64,000 nt of DNA, from NCBI RefSeq assembly GCF_022113815.1, contig NZ_SGOM01000009.1:1-64000 (forward strand). Reading direction: 5' to 3'. Source of the DNA: Vibrio cincinnatiensis. GTDB lineage: Bacteria > Pseudomonadota > Gammaproteobacteria > Enterobacterales > Vibrionaceae. The notes beneath the pieces are model-generated. The model was not told the origin of the DNA and searched no databases. It was given only the letters and a program-made list of their open reading frames with translations. Positions 56,163 to 64,000 of this stretch are shown in pieces (the stretch's first letter is position 1; each line of letters starts with the position of its first letter). The translations under genes and the position numbers were made by a program.

Positions 56163-57164
56163 TTAATCATGAATGGGATGCGGGCTGATTCGAGAGGTAT
56201 TCACCTCTTTGCGTCGCTCGCTCATGATGATAAGCAGGCGTTGTAAGGCGATAAAGCTGAACAGCAGAATGCCAACAATAATTTTGGTCCACCAAGAGCT
56301 TAATGTGCCATCAAAAGTAATGTAAGTTTGAATCAGCCCTTGGATCAGTACTCCAAATAATGAACCAAAAACGGTACCCACACCTCCTGAAAGCAGCGTG
56401 CCACCAATGACGACGGCGGCAATTGCATCCAACTCAACACCAACCGCAGCCAGCGGATAGCCCGCCGAAGTATAAATCGAGAAGACAATGCCGGCACAGG
56501 TAGCAAGAAAGGTCGATAACATGTAGATCCCAATGGTGGTTCGTTTGACTGGAATGCCCATCAGTGCCGCAGATGAAGCATTGCCACCAATGGCGTAAAC
56601 GTTATTACCAAACCGAGTGCGATGTGCCAGTAGCATACCAAGGACGACAATAACCAACATGATGACAGCGATTAAACTGAGCCGACCACCCCCAACGATG
56701 TGCCAAGTACTGCGTGATAGCTCACGGTAAATTGGGTGTTCAATCGGAATGGATTGCTCAGAGATAAGGAAGCTGACACCCCGCAAGAAAAACATGCCTG
56801 CGAGAGTGACAATAAAGGCGGGAATTTTTAATGTATCGATTATCCAGCCCATTAAGCCGCCAAACAGAGCCCCCATCACTAATGCAATCGCCATTGCAAA
56901 GTAAGGTGAAATTCCCCAGTGACCAATAAGTGTTGCCAGTAAAACACCGGTAAATGCCACTACGGATCCTACTGATAAATCGATCCCTCCCGAGAGAATA
57001 ACAAAGGTCATGCCGACGGCTAAAATACCGAGAAAGGCATTATCTGTCAGAATATTACAAATCACGCGGGTACTGAGAAAGGCGGGAAATTCCACCATAC
57101 AGTAAGCATAGCCAAGTAAAAAAACGCAGATGGTAATCAATAGAGGAAAATTACGCTTTAGCAT
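56163..57164 (-). CDS. yjfF: Galactofuranose ABC transporter permease YjfF
   Basis: 333 residues, hydrophobic, BPD-transp-2 family sugar permease. Nearly collinear with E. coli YjfF (RNxPLxITIxVFxLGYxYC, STRVICNILTDNAFLGI, FDGTLSSWWTKI). With YtfT it forms the membrane channel for galactofuranose. Last of ytfQ-ytfR-ytfT-yjfF and overlapping ytfT by 14 bases. Confidence 0.92.
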   Translation of the reverse strand: MLKRNFPLLITICVFLLGYAYCMVEFPAFLSTRVICNILTDNAFLGILAVGMTFVILSGGIDLSVGSVVAFTGVLLATLIGHWGISPYFAMAIALVMGALFGGLMGWIIDTLKIPAFIVTLAGMFFLRGVSFLISEQSIPIEHPIYRELSRSTWHIVGGGRLSLIAVIMLVIVVLGMLLAHRTRFGNNVYAIGGNASSAALMGIPVKRTTIGIYMLSTFLATCAGIVFSIYTSAGYPLAAVGVELDAIAAVVIGGTLLSGGVGTVFGSLFGVLIQGLIQTYITFDGTLSSWWTKIIVGILLFSFIALQRLLIIMSERRKEVNTSRISPHPIHD

Positions 57165-58179
57165 GGTTGAGCCTCCTCTTCAGTAGCTGAATAACCGCAG
57201 GGGACTGCAAAATAAGAACAGTCAGTACGACGACAGATTTAACGATATGATTCCATTGAGGCTGATAGCCAGAGAGCAGAATACCGGTGTTGATGCTTTG
57301 AATAATAAAGGCCCCAACCAGAGCTAATAGTAGGTTAAATCGGCCGCCCATCAGAGAGGTTCCGCCAATCACAACGGCAAGAATCGCATCCATTTCTAGC
57401 CACAACCCCGCGTTATTCGCATCCGCACCTCTAATATCAGCCGCAATAATAATGCCTGCGATGGCGGCCATTAAACCACTGAGAATATAGACGGACATGA
57501 CTATTAGAGGGGTATGAATCCCAGCATTTTTAGCCGCTTTGATATTAATACCAACCGATTCAATAAATAGCCCCAAGGCCGTTTTTTTGGTGAGAGCCCA
57601 AACCGCAAACATCGAAACAGCAAGCAGTATAATGGGCGTTGGTAGATAAAAGAGTGAGCCACTGCCAAACCAAGCCAGCGTATCATTGGTAAAGGTGATG
57701 ATCTGCCCTTCGGTAATTAACTGTGCAATGCCTCGCCCTGCAACCATAAGGATTAGGGTGGCAACAATCGGCTGAATTTTACATATCGCTACCAGAAAAC
57801 CATTCCATAATCCGCACAGAACCCCAGAGAGTAAAGCACAAAGTAGAATCGTTGTAGGAGCATAACCTTGTTGTGCCATGCTAGCCATAACCGCACCACT
57901 GATGGCCATCACGGCTCCAACGGATAAATCAATACCGCCTGTTGCGATAACCAGTGTCATCCCAATCGTCAGTATGGCTACGGGAGCACCTCGGTTAAAG
58001 ATATCAATGACACTTCCGAACAAACGACCATCTTGGATATGAATGGAAAAAAAGTGATCACCAATGAGAGCATTGATCACAAATAAAAGCAGCAGTGCAG
58101 AAAATTGAGGGGTTCCTTTCGGTAGTGACCACTTACTGATTATCGAATGATTGGATGTCGAGGGATTGAGTAGATTCAT
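57151..58179 (-). CDS. ytfT: Galactofuranose ABC transporter permease YtfT
   Basis: 342 residues, sugar permease of the same family as YjfF (GMTLVIATGGIDLSVGAV motif near residue 70). The open frame reaches 58275, but MNLLNPSTSNHS at 58179 has AAGGAC 8 bases upstream and avoids a long overlap with ytfR. Forms a heterodimer with YjfF. 10 bases after ytfR. Confidence 0.91.
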   Translation of the reverse strand: MNLLNPSTSNHSIISKWSLPKGTPQFSALLLLFVINALIGDHFFSIHIQDGRLFGSVIDIFNRGAPVAILTIGMTLVIATGGIDLSVGAVMAISGAVMASMAQQGYAPTTILLCALLSGVLCGLWNGFLVAICKIQPIVATLILMVAGRGIAQLITEGQIITFTNDTLAWFGSGSLFYLPTPIILLAVSMFAVWALTKKTALGLFIESVGINIKAAKNAGIHTPLIVMSVYILSGLMAAIAGIIIAADIRGADANNAGLWLEMDAILAVVIGGTSLMGGRFNLLLALVGAFIIQSINTGILLSGYQPQWNHIVKSVVVLTVLILQSPAVIQLLKRRLNHAKA

Positions 58180-58189
58180 GACAGCGTCC

Positions 58190-59695
58190 TTAATTTGCAA
58201 TTGCTTGCATAATGGCGGGAACCGAGAGTTGCTCTGTGGGGATCTCTGCCACCTGTTTACGGTCACGTAAGACAATCACGCGATCCGCGTAACCCACCAG
58301 TTCTTCTAGTTCGGAAGAGATCACCAGCAAAGCCAGTCCGTTTGCACACAAGCTTTCAATCAAACGAATGATTTCAGCATGAGCCCCTACATCGATCCCC
58401 CGGGTCGGTTCATCAAGAATCAGAAACTTGGGTTTGGTGAGGAGCCAGCGAGCCAGTAATACTTTTTGCTGATTCCCTCCAGAAAGAAATTCGATCGGTT
58501 GTTCAATGGTTGGCGTTTTGATGTCCAGTTGCTGGACAAAGCGGAGCGATATCGCTTCTTGTTCTTTTCGGGGGATCGGCTTAAACCAGCCTCGTTGTGC
58601 TTGCAGAGCCAGAATGATATTTTCCCGTACCGAAGCTGCCCCTATGATACCGTCGGTTTTTCGATCCTCAGGGCAGTAACCAAACCCCAGACGTGAAGCT
58701 TGTCGGGCAGAATGAACCTGAACTGGGCGACCTTTGAGCAGGCATTGGCCTGAGTCACTTGGTTCAATACCAAAAATGACTTGCGCCGTTTCCGTCCGGC
58801 CTGAGCCCAATAACCCTGCTAGCCCAACGATTTCTCCGGCATGTACTTTAAGGTTAAAAGGCGTAAGGGTTCCTTTTTTACCATAGTCGGAAAACTGAAC
58901 AACAGGCTCATCACTCCGTTTGGTTTTTCCAGCACGGTGCAAGGCGGTCTCATCTAAATCGCGGCCTAGCATCATTTTAACTAATTCTATTTTAGGCAGC
59001 GTTTGGGTGACTCGGGTGCCGACTAATTTTCCATTACGTAATACGGTAATTCGATCACTCACTTCATAAACTTGGTCGAGAAAGTGAGTGATGAAGATCA
59101 AACTCACTCCCTGTTTTTTTAAGTCGAGCATGATGTTAAATAACATCTTCACTTCATTACCATCTAAGCTGGCTGTAGGCTCATCAAGGATCAATATCTT
59201 GGCCGACATGGAGATGGCGCGAGCAATCGCAATAATTTGTTGAATGGCTACCGAGAAGTTGTTGAGCGGCTCAGTGACATCAATATTGAGGCCATAACTG
59301 GCTACAATTTTTTGTGCTTGTTGTGCCATGGTTCGGCGGTCGACCAAACCCCATTTACGCGGTTCATTACCGATAAAAAGGTTATCCATGACAGACATAT
59401 TGGGCAGTAGATTGACCTCCTGATAGACTGTCCCAATCCCCAGTTTTTGAGCGTGAGCTGTACTTTGTGGTGAAATTAACTGGCCTTCTAAATAGATGCT
59501 TCCTTCATCGCGCTGATATACTCCGGTGAGGGTTTTTACGAGTGTGGATTTTCCTGCGCCATTTTCCCCGAGCAGTGCCATGATCTCACCTTTGTTTAGG
59601 CTAAAATCGACATCTTGTAGAGCTTTCACGCCAGGAAAAAATTTACTGATCCCTTTGGCATCGAGCACAACGTGCTGTTCATTGGCTAAAGACAT
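58190..59695 (-). CDS. ytfR: Galactofuranose ABC transporter ATPase YtfR
   Basis: 501 residues with two fused ABC domains. Domain 1: Walker [10 protein letters not shown] (about 43) and Walker B LILDEPTASLD. Domain 2 has a degenerate loop GLLGSGRTE (about 293), which is usual in sugar importers, plus [15 protein letters not shown] and [11 protein letters not shown]. Powers the YtfT/YjfF channel. 69 bases after ytfQ. Confidence 0.92.
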   Translation of the reverse strand: MSLANEQHVVLDAKGISKFFPGVKALQDVDFSLNKGEIMALLGENGAGKSTLVKTLTGVYQRDEGSIYLEGQLISPQSTAHAQKLGIGTVYQEVNLLPNMSVMDNLFIGNEPRKWGLVDRRTMAQQAQKIVASYGLNIDVTEPLNNFSVAIQQIIAIARAISMSAKILILDEPTASLDGNEVKMLFNIMLDLKKQGVSLIFITHFLDQVYEVSDRITVLRNGKLVGTRVTQTLPKIELVKMMLGRDLDETALHRAGKTKRSDEPVVQFSDYGKKGTLTPFNLKVHAGEIVGLAGLLGSGRTETAQVIFGIEPSDSGQCLLKGRPVQVHSARQASRLGFGYCPEDRKTDGIIGAASVRENIILALQAQRGWFKPIPRKEQEAISLRFVQQLDIKTPTIEQPIEFLSGGNQQKVLLARWLLTKPKFLILDEPTRGIDVGAHAEIIRLIESLCANGLALLVISSELEELVGYADRVIVLRDRKQVAEIPTEQLSVPAIMQAIAN

Positions 59696-59764
59696 AATCG
59701 CTCCTGATAATGCCCTTCCAAGCCGCCGCTAATGAGGCGTCGAGAAAGGGCAAGAAATAATGGA

Positions 59765-60727
59765 TTAATAACCGAGGTCTTTTTTCATTTCTAACTGCGC
59801 TTGAGCATCATCAGGTTGGAATAATTTTGATTCAGTCACGATCTTTTTCGGTGGCGTGGTTCCACTGTTTTTCATCGCAATTAAAGCATCAAAAGCAGGG
59901 CCTGCCATATTTGGAGTAAGCTCAACCGTCGCATTCGCTTCTCCATTTATCATGGCTTTAAATATATCGGGTACCGCATCAATAGAGACAATTAAAATAT
60001 CACTTCCTGGTTTTAATCCAGCCTCTTTAATGGCTTGAATGGCACCAATTGCCATGTCATCATTGTGGGCAAAGACGGCACAAATATTCTTACCGCTATT
60101 TTCAGCTTTAATAAAACTTTCCATGACTTCTTTACCTTTACTCCGAGTAAAGTCGCCGGATTGAGTTCGAACAATTTGTACATTATCGGCTTGGCTAATG
60201 GCATCACTAAAGCCTTGTTTGCGATCGATAGCCACACTTGCTCCAACCGTACCTTGCAGCTCAACGACGTTACAGTGTTTACCCTGAACTTTATCGATTA
60301 ACCAGTTACCGGCCACCGCCCCTTCTAAGACGTTATCTGCGGTAATGGCCGTGGTATAGAGGGAGTCGTCATCCACGGTGATCCCTCGGTCAAGTAAGAA
60401 GACTGGTATGCCATAGTCTTTTGCTTCTTCCAGCACGGGGCCCCAACCGGTTTGTACTACGGGGGCTATAAAGATTGCATCAACCCCTTGTGCGATGAAA
60501 GACCGAACCGCTTTAATTTGGTTCTCTTGTTTCTGTTGAGCATCTGAAATTTTCAGAGTAATTCCGCGTTTTTCCGCTTCCACTTTGGAGACGGCCGTTT
60601 CTGCTGCTCGCCAACCTGATTCAGAACCAATTTGTGAAAAACCAACAGTGAGTGTTTTTGCCATCAGTGGGCCAGACATTAAAATGGCAGCACTGACTGC
60701 TGTTGCTAAGGAGAGTTTTTTTAACAT
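59765..60727 (-). CDS. ytfQ: Galactofuranose-binding periplasmic protein YtfQ
   Basis: 320 residues. Signal peptide of about 23 residues (cleavage after LMA), then a type I sugar-binding protein fold. It is collinear with E. coli YtfQ: LTVGFSQIGSESGWRAAET, QQKQENQIKAVRSF, VELQGTVGASVAIDRKQGF, QSGDFTRSKGKEVMESFIKAE, AHNDDM. E. coli YtfQ binds galactofuranose. First gene of ytfQRT-yjfF. Confidence 0.94.
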   Translation of the reverse strand: MLKKLSLATAVSAAILMSGPLMAKTLTVGFSQIGSESGWRAAETAVSKVEAEKRGITLKISDAQQKQENQIKAVRSFIAQGVDAIFIAPVVQTGWGPVLEEAKDYGIPVFLLDRGITVDDDSLYTTAITADNVLEGAVAGNWLIDKVQGKHCNVVELQGTVGASVAIDRKQGFSDAISQADNVQIVRTQSGDFTRSKGKEVMESFIKAENSGKNICAVFAHNDDMAIGAIQAIKEAGLKPGSDILIVSIDAVPDIFKAMINGEANATVELTPNMAGPAFDALIAMKNSGTTPPKKIVTESKLFQPDDAQAQLEMKKDLGY

Positions 60728-60886
60728 GATGTATTCCCTATCTTGTTTGCCTTATTTTGTTTCACTCTCAGTTTAAAAGTATGGTTATAAAACCTGTTGG
60801 CGAACGGTATTAATTTTACGCCACAGGAGGGGGTGAGAGTGGATAAATAATAGGGTGGACAAAATTTGCTCGGGTAGAGGTTAATC

Positions 60887-60902
60887 ACATAAAATTTTAT
60901 GT
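60887..60902. promoter_or_regulatory. 16-bp AT-rich palindrome, candidate operator of ytfQ
   Basis: ACATAAAATTTTATGT is a perfect palindrome 160 bases before ytfQ in the 339-base gap between ytfQ and araH. No regulator gene is nearby, and AT-rich palindromes arise easily by chance. The rest of the gap is AT-rich and shows only the hairpin at 60973-61006. Confidence 0.25.
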
Positions 60903-60972
60903 AGCAATAATGTCCATTTTAATAGCATTTAATTAAATATTAATTAACGTTTTGAATGAATGTGGAGAGAAG

Positions 60973-61006
60973 AATGAATTACCCACAATAAAATGGGTAA
61001 TTCATT
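60973..61006 (-). terminator. Hairpin after araH
   Basis: Perfect 13-bp stem AATGAATTACCCA / TGGGTAATTCATT with an 8-base loop, 60 bases past the araH stop. It lacks a T run on the minus strand, so it may act as an mRNA 3'-end stabiliser rather than an intrinsic terminator. Confidence 0.55.
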
Positions 61007-61066
61007 TTAAATAACTTCGCTTATTGATAAATAATAAAAAGAAGCGGAGTAAAGAGTAAAAATTAA

Positions 61067-62053
61067 TTATTGGTTTTTCTGTTTATAACGGTCAAAGATA
61101 ACGGCGGCGAGTAAGATAGCACCTCGAACTACGTATTGAGCAAATGGCGACATGTTCAATAGGTTCATGGCATTTTCCACCGTGCCTAAAATTAACACCC
61201 CAGCGATAACATAAGAGACTTTACCAATTCCACCTTTCAGCGATACTCCACCCAGTACACAAGCAGAAATCACGACTAACTCAAAACCGACGGAGGTCAT
61301 GGGTTGGCCACTGGTCATTCGTGCAGCAAGAATGACACCGGCTAGGGCGGAGATAAAGCCTGAGATAGTGAAGATCAGCATTTTGGTTTTAACGACGTTG
61401 ACCCCAGCTAGACGTGCGGCTTCTTCGTTTCCACCAATGGCCAGTGTGTTACGTCCATAAACGGTACGGTTGAGTAAAAACGCAAACACAGCGAAGGTGA
61501 TGATGGTTAACCAAATCGGGGTTGGAACACCGAGTAAAGAGGAGTTACCTAGAGCGAAGAAGCTCTCTTCGGTAATTCCCACCGCTTTACCATCAGAAAT
61601 GATATAGCCTAACCCTCGGGCAATTTGCATGGTTGCTAAGGTGGTAATCAAGGCGTTAATTTGTAGTTTAGCAATCACGAACCCGTTGAGTAGCCCAAAG
61701 ACAACACCAGAGAGTAACCCCGCCCCAATGCCAAGGACGACGCTGCTGGTTGCGTTAATGGCAACCGCAGTAACGACTCCGGAGCAGGCGATAACGGAGG
61801 CGACCGAAAGGTCAAGATCGCCACATGCGAGGCAGAACAGCATGGCGCATGCCACCATACCACTCATGGAAATGGCTAACCCTAACCCTTTCATATTGAT
61901 GAAGGTGGCAAAGTAGGGGACAAAAAGACTACAGAGTAAGAACAGCCCAGCAAAGACCATCAGCATGCCAAATCGGTCCCAAATTTTGGCAAGATTAAAT
62001 CCACTCGGTTTCTGTTCGGAATTCACCATTTTAGTTGAACTGGATAGAGACAT
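61067..62053 (-). CDS. araH: L-arabinose ABC transporter permease AraH
   Basis: 328 residues, hydrophobic sugar permease. Very close to E. coli AraH: FATFINMKGLGLAISMSGMVAC, DLSVASVIAC, GRNTLAIGGNEEAARLAGV, MTSGQPMTS, LGTVENAMNLLN, and the C-terminal VIFDRYKQK. Forms the inner-membrane channel for L-arabinose with AraG and AraF. Last gene of araFGH, 20 bases after araG. Confidence 0.95.
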   Translation of the reverse strand: MSLSSSTKMVNSEQKPSGFNLAKIWDRFGMLMVFAGLFLLCSLFVPYFATFINMKGLGLAISMSGMVACAMLFCLACGDLDLSVASVIACSGVVTAVAINATSSVVLGIGAGLLSGVVFGLLNGFVIAKLQINALITTLATMQIARGLGYIISDGKAVGITEESFFALGNSSLLGVPTPIWLTIITFAVFAFLLNRTVYGRNTLAIGGNEEAARLAGVNVVKTKMLIFTISGFISALAGVILAARMTSGQPMTSVGFELVVISACVLGGVSLKGGIGKVSYVIAGVLILGTVENAMNLLNMSPFAQYVVRGAILLAAVIFDRYKQKNQ

Positions 62054-62073
62054 AATGTTATTCCTTTAAGTAT

Positions 62074-63588
62074 TTAAGCCGCCGCTTTATCTTTGCCTAA
62101 CATGGCCAAACGAAGGGCTGTTTGCTCTTTAAATTCATCACGTTGTAATTCACCTGATATCGCGCCATCTTTCATAACCAGAAGGCGATCAGAAATTCCC
62201 AACACTTCGGGTAAATCGCTGGAAACGACTAGGACAGTGACGCCATTTTCTGCCAGCTTAAAAATCAGTTCATAAATTTCAGACTTTGCACCCACGTCAA
62301 TGCCACGGGTGGGCTCATCTAACAAAATCACACTCATATCGGTCGATAACCAACGACCAAGAATGACTTTTTGTTGGTTTCCTCCAGAAAGCTTGCCAAT
62401 GGGTTGGGCGAGTGAAGCCGATTTAACGTTCAGGGCTTGGTGTTGATATTGGGCATTTTTCGCTTCCCAACTAAAATCAATCAAACTGCCGAGTTTGAGG
62501 TGCCAAGGACGGGCACTGATATTGGTATTTTCAGCAACCGACAAAATGGGGACAATACCATCGCTTTTACGATCTTCCGGACAAAGGGTGATGCCCGCTC
62601 TGATGGCATCACTGGGTTTGCGCACATGAATTCGAACATCGTGTAGATACAGTTCACCGGCGGTCGGTTTTTCTGCACCAAAAATCAGTCGAGTCAATTC
62701 GGTACGCCCGGCTCCGACCAGACCAAACAAACCGAGAATTTCTCCTTGGCGAATATCGAGTGAAACCGGGGCTGAAAGGCCTGGGCCTTGAAAGTTTTCT
62801 ATCCGTAAGCCACTTTTCCCCAGCTCTCGTGGGCGGTAGTTATAGATATCGTTAATTTCACGGCCAACCATTAATTCGACTAATCGTTCATGGGTGAGTT
62901 GTGAGAGGTCGTCAAAGGTTTGTACATGAGTACCATCTTTAAAGATGGTGATGGCGTCGCACAGTTCGAAGATCTCTTCCATACGGTGTGAGACGTAAAG
63001 AATAATTTTACCGTCATCACGCAGTTCTCGGATGACTTTGAATAAGTTTTTAATTTCCCGTTGCGAGAGGCTACTGGTTGGTTCATCGAAGGCAATGATT
63101 TGTGCATTACGGCTCAGTGCTTTCGCAATTTCCACCATTTGCCATTGGCCAATAGAAAACTCTTTGAGTGGACGTGAGGGGTCAAAATCCTCTCCTAAGC
63201 GTAATAATTGTTCTTTGGCTCGGTGATTTAAGGTCTCTGTATCCACTCGGCCATTTTTGGTCGGTAGCTGGCCTAGATAAATGTTTTCCGCCACGCTTAA
63301 TTCAGGAACCAAGTTGAGTTCTTGGTAAATAATGGCGATGCCTTGTTCCAGCGCTTCATTGGTTGAAGAAAACACGACATTCTCACCATTAATCACCATT
63401 CGCCCATCCGTGGGTTGGTATAGCCCGCTTAAGGTTTTGAGCAAGGTGGATTTGCCTGCCCCATTTTCACCCATTAAGGCATGGATGCTGCCAGCATTGG
63501 CGCGAAAGCTGATATTGTCGAGCGCTTTCACCCCCGGAAAGTGCTTAGAAATGTTGTGAAATTCAAGGTAAGAGGAGGTCATCGACAT
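62074..63588 (-). CDS. araG: L-arabinose ABC transporter ATPase AraG
   Basis: 504 residues, two fused ABC domains. Domain 1 Walker [10 protein letters not shown] (about 40) and Walker [13 protein letters not shown]; domain 2 has GLVGAGRTE (about 291), [15 protein letters not shown] and [12 protein letters not shown]. The family architecture of sugar importers, adjacent to araH and araF. 58 bases after araF. Confidence 0.94.
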   Translation of the reverse strand: MSMTSSYLEFHNISKHFPGVKALDNISFRANAGSIHALMGENGAGKSTLLKTLSGLYQPTDGRMVINGENVVFSSTNEALEQGIAIIYQELNLVPELSVAENIYLGQLPTKNGRVDTETLNHRAKEQLLRLGEDFDPSRPLKEFSIGQWQMVEIAKALSRNAQIIAFDEPTSSLSQREIKNLFKVIRELRDDGKIILYVSHRMEEIFELCDAITIFKDGTHVQTFDDLSQLTHERLVELMVGREINDIYNYRPRELGKSGLRIENFQGPGLSAPVSLDIRQGEILGLFGLVGAGRTELTRLIFGAEKPTAGELYLHDVRIHVRKPSDAIRAGITLCPEDRKSDGIVPILSVAENTNISARPWHLKLGSLIDFSWEAKNAQYQHQALNVKSASLAQPIGKLSGGNQQKVILGRWLSTDMSVILLDEPTRGIDVGAKSEIYELIFKLAENGVTVLVVSSDLPEVLGISDRLLVMKDGAISGELQRDEFKEQTALRLAMLGKDKAAA

Positions 63589-63646
63589 AACATTGTCTCC
63601 GTGTCATTGAGTGGGTGACGGTCAAGTGCCGCCACCCTAAGTAGAC

Positions 63647-64000
63647 TTACAGTCCTTTTTTCTCTAGTTCTTGTTTGAAGTTGTCACGAGTGATGAGTAC
63701 CACATCGGTGACTTCAACAAATTTACTGGGTTCAACGTCATCATTTATCCAGTGATAGAGAGAAGCGATACTCTTATAACCATGAATATCAGGGCTTGGT
63801 AGTAAAGAGCCATAGAAGCCAGTGGCCTGGGATTTCGCCAGTTCGTTGACCGCATCAACCCCATTGATACCAATGCCGATGATGTTTTGAGCTGTAAAGC
63901 CTTGTCCTTCAGTCGCTCGAACGCCACCTAATACTGTATTGTCATTCATGCCAACAATGAGCCACTGCTTCACCATCGGATATTGAACTAACAATGAGTT
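63647..64000 (-). CDS. araF: L-arabinose-binding periplasmic protein AraF (partial, 5' end outside window)
   Basis: The last 118 codons of the gene; the frame stays open to the window edge (Asn-Ser before LLVQYP), so the true start lies beyond 64000. Strong match to the E. coli AraF C-terminus: WLIVGMNDxTVLGGVRATEGQGF, IIGIGINGVDAV, QATGFYGSLLPSPDxHGY, FxEVTDVVLITRDNFKxELEKKGL. Binds L-arabinose and delivers it to AraGH. First gene of araFGH. Confidence 0.95.
   Translation of the reverse strand, partial: NSLLVQYPMVKQWLIVGMNDNTVLGGVRATEGQGFTAQNIIGIGINGVDAVNELAKSQATGFYGSLLPSPDIHGYKSIASLYHWINDDVEPSKFVEVTDVVLITRDNFKQELEKKGL

Noticed and set aside
60871..60895. Possible CRP site upstream of ytfQ (TCACA half-site)
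   Set aside because: The partner half-site matches only two of five bases, too weak to report as a feature.

Overview
The window is the replication-origin region of a main chromosome from a gammaproteobacterium of the family Vibrionaceae, most probably Vibrio. Three things point there: the gene order (hemG-trkH-yigZ / fadBA ... glmU-atpCDGAHFEBI-parB-parA-rsmG-mnmG / oriC / mioC-mnmE-yidC-yidD-rnpA-rpmH / dnaA-dnaN-recF-gyrB), protein sequences close to Vibrio and E. coli orthologues recognised from memory, and an ERIC repeat. No database search was possible; species is not assigned.

Left part (1-10.3 kb). The first 270 bases hold the leader, boxA and tandem P1/P2 promoters of an rRNA operon that runs leftward out of the window. 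Then come hemG, trkH and yigZ (minus strand), the fatty-acid beta-oxidation operon fadBA behind a FadR operator (plus strand), the divergent punR/punC pair (LysR regulator and purine-nucleoside-type exporter) and glmU. 10.4-17.5 kb is the nine-gene F1Fo ATP synthase operon. 17.5-22 kb holds parB, parA, rsmG and mnmG.

The origin. 21.86-22.10 kb is oriC: three GATC-headed 13-mers, three strong DnaA boxes at E. coli-like spacing and eleven GATC sites in 181 bp. It is followed by mioC, mnmE and the yidC-yidD-rnpA-rpmH group. A second cluster of eleven GATC sites lies in the rpmH/dnaA intergenic region. dnaA-dnaN-recF-gyrB run rightward.

Right part (33-64 kb). This holds a Rnk/GreA-C-terminal-like protein with a 37-residue basic peptide, ibpA (sigma-32-like promoter and probable ROSE thermosensor leader), avtA, a lipoprotein form of the alpha-amylase MalS, crcB, and a thiCEFSGH operon under a TPP riboswitch. 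After these come an aminopeptidase P, an ERIC element, a second divergent LysR/Bcr-type MFS pair, asnC, rsmJ, a DMT exporter, uspA, ftnA, uspB and yhiN. The window ends in two adjacent sugar ABC importers, ytfQRT-yjfF (galactofuranose type) and araFGH (arabinose; araF is cut by the window edge).

The most distinctive features are three chromosomal parS sites (TGTTTCACGTGAAACA and two variants) written into the coding sequences of thiE, thiH and a transporter gene, 20-27 kb from oriC and far from parAB. I found no phage, insertion sequence, CRISPR array, tRNA or toxin-antitoxin system, and no convincing wholly new system. The less explained items are listed in the findings.
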